From positions 1 to 64,000 of the forward strand of contig JBGSJZ010000121.1 in assembly GCA_041741455.1 (NCBI GenBank): DNA of 64,000 bases, written 5' to 3'. The position numbers and the translations under genes were made by a program. Shown here in pieces: positions 58,060 to 64,000 of the stretch. The DNA is from CALESS01 sp041741455 (GTDB lineage: Bacteria; Chloroflexota; Anaerolineae; Anaerolineales; Anaerolineaceae). The notes beneath the pieces are model-generated. The model was not told the origin of the DNA, made no database searches, and saw only the letters and a program-made list of their open reading frames with translations. Within the stretch, counting starts at the first letter, position 1; each line of letters starts with the position of its first letter.

Positions 58060-59013
58060 ATGGATAGTTCATTGCGTAATCCAAAAAATCAGCCCCAGGC
58101 AGTTTCTACGATACAGAAGCTCCAAAAAAAGAACAGACCCGGAGAGCGGTTTATCCAAGGTGTGTTATTCTTCTGCGGAGCTATATCCATTGCCACCACC
58201 ATCGGAATTATCTATGAGCTTGGTAAAGAATCTCTGCTATTTTTCACAAGTTCGGATGTTAATCTGGTTGAATTTTTTACAACCACCTTATGGCAGCCAA
58301 CAATTGGTGCTTATGGCGTGATCCCCCTCGTCAATGCCACGCTCATGACCTCCTTCTTTGCCATGTTAATCGCCTTGCCATTAGGTTTGGCTTCCGCCAT
58401 CTTCCTCAGCGAGTATGCAACGCCCAAATTGCGCTCCATCCTCAAACCCATTCTAGAAATCCTTGCTGGGGTACCAACCGTGGTTTATGGTTATTTTGCC
58501 CTGACCTTTATGACACCTTTGCTCAAGTTCATCTTTGGTCAGGATACCGTCAATGTTTATAATACCCTTTCTGCCGGTCTGGTTATGGGAATTATGATAT
58601 TGCCGCTGGTTTCTTCGATGAGTGAGGATGCATTAACTGCTGTTCCCCGTTCTCTCCGGGAAGCGGCATACGGTCTGGGTGCAACTCGATTTGAGACAGC
58701 AGTACAGGTCGTTCTACCAGCTGCTTTGTCCGGCATCATCGCAGCTTTCATACTTGCTATCTCCCGCGCGGTTGGTGAAACAATGATTGTCGCAGTTGCA
58801 GCCGGTTCTGGGTCAAAGTTCACTTTTAATCCCTTTGAATCTGCCGAAACCATGACCGGTTATATCGCTCGAATCTCGGGTGGCGACCTTTCCTATGACA
58901 CGCCGGACTACAACTCAATTTTTGCTGTTGGATTGTTATTGTTCTTGGTTACATTTATTTTAAATATGGTAAGCCGAAAGATCGTTCGCCGATTCCGTGA
59001 GGTGTACGAATGA
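58060..59013 (+). CDS. pstC: Phosphate ABC transporter permease PstC
   Basis: A 317-residue permease with six membrane helices. The family cytoplasmic EAA-like motif is seen in LREAAYGLGATRFETAVQVVLP. It forms the membrane channel with PstA. The start follows a weak SD. The end overlaps pstA by 4 bases. Confidence 0.93.
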   Translation: MDSSLRNPKNQPQAVSTIQKLQKKNRPGERFIQGVLFFCGAISIATTIGIIYELGKESLLFFTSSDVNLVEFFTTTLWQPTIGAYGVIPLVNATLMTSFFAMLIALPLGLASAIFLSEYATPKLRSILKPILEILAGVPTVVYGYFALTFMTPLLKFIFGQDTVNVYNTLSAGLVMGIMILPLVSSMSEDALTAVPRSLREAAYGLGATRFETAVQVVLPAALSGIIAAFILAISRAVGETMIVAVAAGSGSKFTFNPFESAETMTGYIARISGGDLSYDTPDYNSIFAVGLLLFLVTFILNMVSRKIVRRFREVYE

Positions 59014-60245
59014 AATTCCATTCTTCCTCACAAACAGTCAGTGAAACACAATTCCTTTCCAGGCGTCATCGGCAAGGCCAACTCTGGAGAGCGCTCTTTA
59101 TGCTGGCAACCTTGATTGGCATCATTGCGCTTGCCACCCTGCTGGTAACTGTGATCAACCAATCCATTGGCTATGTAGCGATCGACAATTCGGTCGAGCC
59201 TTCCACTTTATCTGATAAACCATTAAAAGATCTGGATCAAGCTGAGTTGATTGCATTGATTGAAAAAAACCTGAGCAAAGCCAGGGTCCGCCAATTGAAT
59301 GCCGAAAAACCTCTTACAGATCAATCCACCGATGAGCTATATTTTTTGGTGATGGATAGAATCGTCGATCCAGTAATTGTCGCAAATTGGTTTTTATTTG
59401 ACTCAATCTTAAATAAAGCAGAAATTGAAGCAAAAGTTGCAAGTGAGTTTCCAAACGCAAAACTCGAATTTAAATTCTGGTTAAACAAAGACTTCCTCAC
59501 TCAGGCAATGTCCAGCCGGGCTGAACTTGCAGGTGTACGTAGTGCTTTGATCGGCTCCTTGATGTTGATTTTATTCACAATGGTGATTGCCTTTCCGATT
59601 GGGGTGGGTGCTGCGATTTATCTGGAAGAATATTCCAACCAGAAAAGCCGTCTGCAACAGATAATACAAATTAATATTGATAACCTGGCTGGTGTTCCTT
59701 CCATCGTATATGGCATCCTGGGTTTGGCAATTTTTGTTCGCACAATGTCATTTTTTACAAGTGGCCAATTTCTGGGGTTGAATGCAGATAATGGTCGCAC
59801 CATACTTTCAGGATCCCTCACCATGGCTTTGTTGATCCTACCGGTCATCATCATCAACGCTCAGGAAGCCATCCGGGCAGTACCGAATAGCTTGAGACAG
59901 GCATCCTACGGCTTGGGCGCAACCCAATGGCAGACCATTTGGTATCACGTTATTCCAGTTGCTTTACCAGGCATTTTTACCGGAACGATCCTGGCTATGT
60001 CCCGAGCTATGGGTGAAACTGCTCCATTAATTGTGGTTGGTGCATCCACCTACCTCTCTCAAGACCCATCCGGACCCTTTTCAATGTTCACTGCTTTACC
60101 CATTCAGATTTACAACTGGACAACTCGTCCCCAGGACCAGTTTAGAAGTATTGCGGCTGCCGCTATTCTGGTTCTTTTAATTGCATTACTCAGCCTAAAC
60201 GCAATCGCCATATTCTTACGCAATCGGTATACAAAAAAACTATGA
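59010..60245 (+). CDS. pstA: Phosphate ABC transporter permease PstA with extended loop
   Basis: A 411-residue permease, longer than typical PstA proteins. After the first membrane helix (about residues 30-52) there is a hydrophilic insert of about 120 residues (for example DKPLKDLDQAELIALIEKN and STDELYFLVMDRIVD), probably outside the membrane, before five further helices. The conserved loop LRQASYGLGATQWQTIW is present. It overlaps pstC and pstB by 4 bases each. The insert may contact PstS or another surface component. Confidence 0.9.
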   Translation: MKFHSSSQTVSETQFLSRRHRQGQLWRALFMLATLIGIIALATLLVTVINQSIGYVAIDNSVEPSTLSDKPLKDLDQAELIALIEKNLSKARVRQLNAEKPLTDQSTDELYFLVMDRIVDPVIVANWFLFDSILNKAEIEAKVASEFPNAKLEFKFWLNKDFLTQAMSSRAELAGVRSALIGSLMLILFTMVIAFPIGVGAAIYLEEYSNQKSRLQQIIQINIDNLAGVPSIVYGILGLAIFVRTMSFFTSGQFLGLNADNGRTILSGSLTMALLILPVIIINAQEAIRAVPNSLRQASYGLGATQWQTIWYHVIPVALPGIFTGTILAMSRAMGETAPLIVVGASTYLSQDPSGPFSMFTALPIQIYNWTTRPQDQFRSIAAAAILVLLIALLSLNAIAIFLRNRYTKKL

Positions 60246-61033
60246 ATCCTGAAAATCCTGTCGTCACCACTCAATATGCAATCGAAGTCCAAGACATGTC
60301 TTTTTACTATGGCAGTTTTCGGGCCGTTAAAGATGTCAATCTCAAAATCCTTCCCCGCAAGATAACCGCAATTATTGGTCCGTCTGGGTGTGGCAAGAGC
60401 ACCGTCCTTCGAGCTTTCAACAGGATGAATGACTTCATTCCAACTGCGCGCCTCGAGGGACAAATCCTCTTTCATGGGGAAAATCTATACAATCCATCTG
60501 TTGATCCGGTTCAAGTCCGCAGGATTTTTGGAATGGTTTTCCAGAAACCCAATCCCTTTCCAAAATCGATTTATGAGAATGTCGCCTGGGGAGCTCGGAT
60601 CAATGGTTACAAGGGTAATATGGATGAACTGGTTGAGCAAAGCTTGCGCTCTGCCGCATTATGGGATGAGGTGAAAGATGAGTTGAAAAAATCTGCCTTG
60701 GCACTTTCCGGTGGCCAACAGCAACGTTTGTGCATTGCCCGTGCCTTGGCCGTTAAACCGGAAATCATCCTGATGGATGAACCTGCCTCCGCTCTGGATC
60801 CGATTGCGACACTTAAAATTGAAGAATTAATGCGCGTACTTTCCGAGCAATATACTATAATTATTGTCACCCACAATATGCAACAGGCTGCGCGCGCTTC
60901 TGATTACACTGCATTTTTTACAATGGACGAAGATCGGGCAGGCGTAATGGTGGAATATGGCGAAACCTCGCAAATCTTTACCAACCCTCGCCACAAGAAA
61001 ACCGAAGACTACATCACCGGCCGTTTTGGGTAA
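60242..61033 (+). CDS. pstB: Phosphate ABC transporter ATP-binding protein PstB
   Basis: A 263-residue ATPase. Walker A GPSGCGKST (46-54), ABC signature LSGGQQQRL, Walker B ILMDEPASAL and the switch His in IVTHNMQQA are all present. It energises phosphate uptake by PstCA. The start overlaps pstA, and phoU follows after 26 bases. Confidence 0.95.
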   Translation: MNPENPVVTTQYAIEVQDMSFYYGSFRAVKDVNLKILPRKITAIIGPSGCGKSTVLRAFNRMNDFIPTARLEGQILFHGENLYNPSVDPVQVRRIFGMVFQKPNPFPKSIYENVAWGARINGYKGNMDELVEQSLRSAALWDEVKDELKKSALALSGGQQQRLCIARALAVKPEIILMDEPASALDPIATLKIEELMRVLSEQYTIIIVTHNMQQAARASDYTAFFTMDEDRAGVMVEYGETSQIFTNPRHKKTEDYITGRFG

Positions 61034-61059
61034 GCCGGACCATCTGCAAGAGGTAGACA

Positions 61060-61737
61060 ATGCCACGTTATTCAATGGACCGCCAATTAAATCAATTAGA
61101 AGATGAAGTTCTCCTTTTGGGCAGTATGGTTGAGCAGGCTGTGCTCAGTTCGGTAGAAACACTCAGCCGACGCGATATCCGGGCTGCCCACCAGATTCAC
61201 GAATCGGATCGCCTGATCAATGAGAAGCGTTTTGCTATCGAGAATAATATCTTGATCATCATTGCCACGCAACAACCTATGGCAAAAGATTTGCGCTTGC
61301 TGACGGCCATGCTGGAAGTGATTACAGAGCTTGAACGGATGGGGGATTACGCAAAAGGGATTGCGAAAGTAGTTATTCGACTGGGTGAAAGCGAAATCCC
61401 GATCCCAATTCGTGACATTACCCAAATGGCTGAGCTTGCTGTTTCCATGTTGCATCGTGCCCTGGGGGCATTCATTACTGAAAACCCTTCCATTGCGGTA
61501 ACTATCCCCAAGGAAGACGATGCGGTGGATGGTTTCTACAACCGCATATACAATAAAATAGTTTCATCAATGATCGCTAATCCGGAAGTAATCGATCATG
61601 CCAATCTTTTATTATGGGTGATTCACAACCTGGAAAGAATGGCAGACCGGGTAACAAATATTTGTGAACGCACAGTTTTTATCACAACTGGCGAACTCTT
61701 TGAGCTCGACCAGACAGACGACGAAGACAGCGAGTGA
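61060..61737 (+). CDS. phoU: Phosphate transport regulator PhoU
   Basis: A 225-residue protein of two PhoU-type three-helix bundles (LEDEVLLLGSMVEQAVLSSVE; second repeat from about residue 120). The family metal-site motif is represented by ELERMGDYAKGI and NLERMADRVTNI. PhoU links the Pst transporter to the PhoR kinase and lowers the signal when phosphate is plentiful. AGAGGT is the SD. A terminator follows. Confidence 0.92.
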   Translation: MPRYSMDRQLNQLEDEVLLLGSMVEQAVLSSVETLSRRDIRAAHQIHESDRLINEKRFAIENNILIIIATQQPMAKDLRLLTAMLEVITELERMGDYAKGIAKVVIRLGESEIPIPIRDITQMAELAVSMLHRALGAFITENPSIAVTIPKEDDAVDGFYNRIYNKIVSSMIANPEVIDHANLLLWVIHNLERMADRVTNICERTVFITTGELFELDQTDDEDSE

Positions 61738-61751
61738 CCCAGAGAATTGCC

Positions 61752-61782
61752 AGAGCCTGCCTGAACCCAGGCTCTTTATTTA
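61752..61782 (+). terminator. Rho-independent terminator of the pst-phoU operon
   Basis: AGAGCCTG (61752-61759) pairs with CAGGCTCT (61768-61775), followed by a T-rich tail. Confidence 0.85.
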
Positions 61783-61882
61783 CCTTAACCCATAATGAGG
61801 AGAATTATCTCCCCATTTTTTAATTTGAAAGTTGTATAATAGGATGTAAAGTATCTCCAATTCCCTTATAAAGGGGCAGACT

Positions 61883-62632
61883 ATGCTCAAACCTGCTAAT
61901 TACAAAGGCAAATTAATTATTGTCGAGGGCATCGATGGCAGTGGCAAATCCACCCAGATTGATTTACTGCATAAATACCTGCTCTCCCATGGATTCTCGG
62001 TTTATTTTTCCGAGTGGAACTCTTCGGATTTGGTTAAATCCACTACCCGTTTTGGAAAAAAAGATAAATTATTCACACCCACCACTTTCTCTCTCATTCA
62101 GGCTACAGATTTTGCTGACCGTTGGGAAAACCACATTTTACCCTTGCTGAAAGCCGGCGTCATTGTGTTGGCTGATCGTTTTGCCTTCACTGCCTTTGCC
62201 CGGGATGTTGCGCGTGGTGTGGATCCGGAATGGGTGCGTAACTTATACTCCTTTGCCTCGCAACCGGATATCGCCTTCTATTTCCAGGTGCCATTGGATG
62301 TGGCAGTGGATCGCATTACCTCCGCCCGCTCGGATATCAAATATTATGAAGCTGGCATGGACTTGGGCCTATCCGATAATAGAATTACCAGTTTCCGCCT
62401 TTTCCAGGGGCGCATTGTTGATCAATACGATTTGATGATCCCTGAATACAGTTTCACTGTTATTGATGGTACTCTACCTGTCGAAGAACAGCAAAAACTA
62501 GTACGTCAGGTGGTTAAAAAAGCTTTGCGAAACTTTAAAGGCTTGCCTCACCCAACATTACCTCCTCGTCGCAGGTTAAAAAAGACAGTAGACGATACAA
62601 CTCCCACCAAACCAGAAGGAGTTGCCCAATGA
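61883..62632 (+). CDS. Thymidylate kinase-like protein
   Basis: A 249-residue P-loop kinase. Walker A is GIDGSGKST (16-24), with the DRFAFTAFARDVARGVD motif replacing the usual DRY-type motif of thymidylate kinases. The lid region and C-terminal basic tail (KGLPHPTLPPRRRLKK) are unlike standard Tmk. It may phosphorylate dTMP, another nucleotide, or a different substrate. AAGGGG is the SD and a possible -10 box TATAAT lies at 61835-61840. It overlaps the next kinase-like gene by 4 bases. Confidence 0.8.
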   Translation: MLKPANYKGKLIIVEGIDGSGKSTQIDLLHKYLLSHGFSVYFSEWNSSDLVKSTTRFGKKDKLFTPTTFSLIQATDFADRWENHILPLLKAGVIVLADRFAFTAFARDVARGVDPEWVRNLYSFASQPDIAFYFQVPLDVAVDRITSARSDIKYYEAGMDLGLSDNRITSFRLFQGRIVDQYDLMIPEYSFTVIDGTLPVEEQQKLVRQVVKKALRNFKGLPHPTLPPRRRLKKTVDDTTPTKPEGVAQ

Positions 62633-63324
62633 CACGCGCAGATTTCTATGGTGCAGGGTTTCCTTATCGAAGTATTACCGATTATCCCGGTAGATTAATT
62701 GTTCTTGAAGGCACAGATGGTGTCGGTCGTTCCACCCAAATTGCGATGTTACGCCGTTGGCTGGAAGAAGCCGGGTATGCCGTTTCAGATACTGGTTTAC
62801 GCCGGTCCCCACTCACCCAACCTGGCCTGGACGCCGCCAAGCAAGGTCACACGCTCGGTAAGCTCACTATGAGCCTATTCTATGCCACAGATTTTGCCGA
62901 CCGGTTGGAGAATCAGATCATTCCAGCATTGCGCGCCGGCTTCATCGTCCTGTCGGACCGCTATTTTTACTCGGTGATTGCCCGGGATGTCGTGCGCGGA
63001 GCCGATCCACGTTGGGCGCGAAAAGTTTACGGCTTTGCCCTTAAACCCGATTTAGTGCTGTACCTGCGAACGGACTTAGGCAACCTGGTATCACGAATTG
63101 TTCACGGTCGTGGCTTCAATTTCTGGGAGGCAGGGATGGATGTCACCCGGGCAGATAATCTTTATGATTCATTCGTCATCTATCAATCCCGGATGATTGA
63201 GCAACTCGATCAGATGACCAGCGAGTACAATTTCGTTCAGATTGACGCCTCCCGTTCGGTTTTAACGGTGAATGAAGACTTACGTAAACATATCCGGCCA
63301 TATCTACCGAGTTCTGGAATTTGA
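62629..63324 (+). CDS. Thymidylate kinase-like protein with altered Walker A
   Basis: A 231-residue homologue of the preceding protein with the same ARDVxRGxDPxW region (DRYFYSVIARDVVRGAD). Its Walker A reads GTDGVGRST (28-36): the invariant Lys is Arg (R34, codon CGT), which usually impairs nucleotide hydrolysis. It may be a regulatory partner of the first kinase, forming a heterodimer, or use another nucleotide. The start overlaps the previous stop (ATGA), and the stop overlaps the following TTG start (TTGA). Confidence 0.78.
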   Translation: MTRADFYGAGFPYRSITDYPGRLIVLEGTDGVGRSTQIAMLRRWLEEAGYAVSDTGLRRSPLTQPGLDAAKQGHTLGKLTMSLFYATDFADRLENQIIPALRAGFIVLSDRYFYSVIARDVVRGADPRWARKVYGFALKPDLVLYLRTDLGNLVSRIVHGRGFNFWEAGMDVTRADNLYDSFVIYQSRMIEQLDQMTSEYNFVQIDASRSVLTVNEDLRKHIRPYLPSSGI

Positions 63325-64000
63325 AGGCTCATCAAAACCCCACACCGGTTGCCATCTTTGGGGCTAGTTTAATCTTGCGGCACTTGGATGCCCTGGTAAT
63401 TGAAATCTCTGGGGTACGGGCAGCCGAGGACATCGAATTCATTCACCGCATGCGGGTTGCTTCGCGCCGTTTGCGCAATGCCCTTCCAATTTTTCGCCAA
63501 GCCTTGCCCACCTCCAAAATGGATGTTTGGAGTAAGGAAATTCGTAACATAACCCGTTCTCTGGGCGCTGCCCGCGACCTGGATGTGCAACTCGACAGTC
63601 TGCAGATATTTCTGGATTCGGTTCATACCATCAGCCAATTGGTGCCTGGTATTCGTCGGTTGATGCTTCGTTGGGAACAACAAAGATCGAAACTTCAAAC
63701 GAATGTTCTCAAAGCCCTGGATCATTTCGAATCAGTCGGGGTTACACAAAAGATACATTCCGCCTTGGACCCTTTGGCTTCTCAATTCGACGCAACGCTT
63801 CCACCCCATGCTGATTTATACCAGCTCTCTCACCAGGTCATTAGCAACCGGTTAGCAGAGTTTTTCTCGCGCGATATAGCCATACGAGATCCTCAGAACA
63901 TCGCTGAACTTCACGCCCAACGGATATCAGCCAAGCATTTACGCTACACTATGGAGCTTTTTGCTCCCTTATATTCCAACGATTTACGACCATACCTGAA
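63321..64000 (+). CDS. CHAD-domain protein (partial, runs off the right edge)
   Basis: The frame opens with TTG at 63321 overlapping the upstream stop and continues to the end of the window. The CHAD pattern is visible as conserved His/Arg helices: IEFIHRMRVASRRLRNALP, SLGAARDLDVQLDSL and RISAKHLRYTMELFAPLY. CHAD domains are rich in conserved basic residues and bind polyphosphate. No other domain precedes CHAD. Coupled translation with the two kinase-like genes, downstream of the phosphate uptake operon, suggests a phosphate or polyphosphate role (inference). Confidence 0.85.
   Translation, partial: MKAHQNPTPVAIFGASLILRHLDALVIEISGVRAAEDIEFIHRMRVASRRLRNALPIFRQALPTSKMDVWSKEIRNITRSLGAARDLDVQLDSLQIFLDSVHTISQLVPGIRRLMLRWEQQRSKLQTNVLKALDHFESVGVTQKIHSALDPLASQFDATLPPHADLYQLSHQVISNRLAEFFSRDIAIRDPQNIAELHAQRISAKHLRYTMELFAPLYSNDLRPYL

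Noticed and set aside
1..64000. CRISPR arrays, insertion sequences, prophage or integrase genes
   Set aside because: No spaced direct repeats, transposase or integrase motifs, or terminal inverted repeats were seen; apparent repeats in 1344-15833 are GAF domain duplications.

Overview
The window looks like chromosomal DNA of a bacterium of the phylum Chloroflexota, most likely class Anaerolineae. This is inferred from the GAF-rich sensor proteins, a type 2 isopentenyl diphosphate isomerase, RNase Y, small YtxH-like membrane proteins, tandem thymidylate-kinase-like genes and moderate GC content; no 16S rRNA or other direct marker is present. Coding density is high, many genes overlap by 4 bases (ATGA or TTGA), and most starts have a clear Shine-Dalgarno (SD) sequence, apart from several candidate leaderless starts.

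Layout. 1-300: tail of a protein gene, then tRNA-Gly(CCC) with its own promoter and terminator. 521-17626: a collinear signalling block with two single-domain response regulators, four proteins made largely of GAF domains (three also membrane-bound), a ParA-type ATPase, a 1651-residue hybrid histidine kinase with PAS, GAF, kinase and two receiver domains, and a threonine-synthase-like enzyme fused to a receiver domain. 17634-20190: a DMT exporter and a convergent receiver-GAF-histidine kinase. 20306-24736: TlpA thioredoxin, a degenerate Lgt-like membrane protein, FolB, FolE, polyprenyl diphosphate synthase and type 2 IPP isomerase. 24835-31812: a GH13 glycosidase, tRNA dihydrouridine synthase, an AhpD-like protein, Rel (p)ppGpp synthetase/hydrolase, MoeA, VKOR and a small acidic Cys protein. 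31897-37058: two MFS transporters, tRNA-Gln(CTG), an M24 peptidase, an alpha/beta hydrolase and a metallo-beta-lactamase-fold hydrolase. 37108-45267: RNase Y, RecX, small membrane proteins, a PfkB-type sugar kinase, a transglutaminase-domain membrane protein, a PAP2 phosphatase and a YtxH-like protein. 45458-48546: an M6-like metalloprotease overlapping a flippase-like membrane protein. 48993-54326: a polysaccharide cluster (two-domain oxidoreductase, heparinase II/III-like protein, GT4 glycosyltransferase) preceded by a structured leader. 54319-61737: a complete phosphate regulon (PhoB-like, PhoR-like, PstS, PstC, PstA, PstB, PhoU) with a Pho-box-like promoter. 61883-64000: two thymidylate-kinase-like proteins and the start of a CHAD-domain protein.

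The most unusual part is the signalling block. All four GAF proteins end in a similar truncated GAF-like tail and none has its own kinase or effector domain; they sit beside one ParA ATPase and one large hybrid kinase, so they may be subunits of a shared sensory assembly (inference). The receiver fused to the threonine-synthase-like enzyme resembles the last receiver of that kinase, which suggests phosphorelay control of a PLP enzyme. The second point of interest is the 3' end, where phosphate uptake genes are followed by a kinase pair, one with an altered Walker A motif, coupled to a CHAD protein that may bind polyphosphate.
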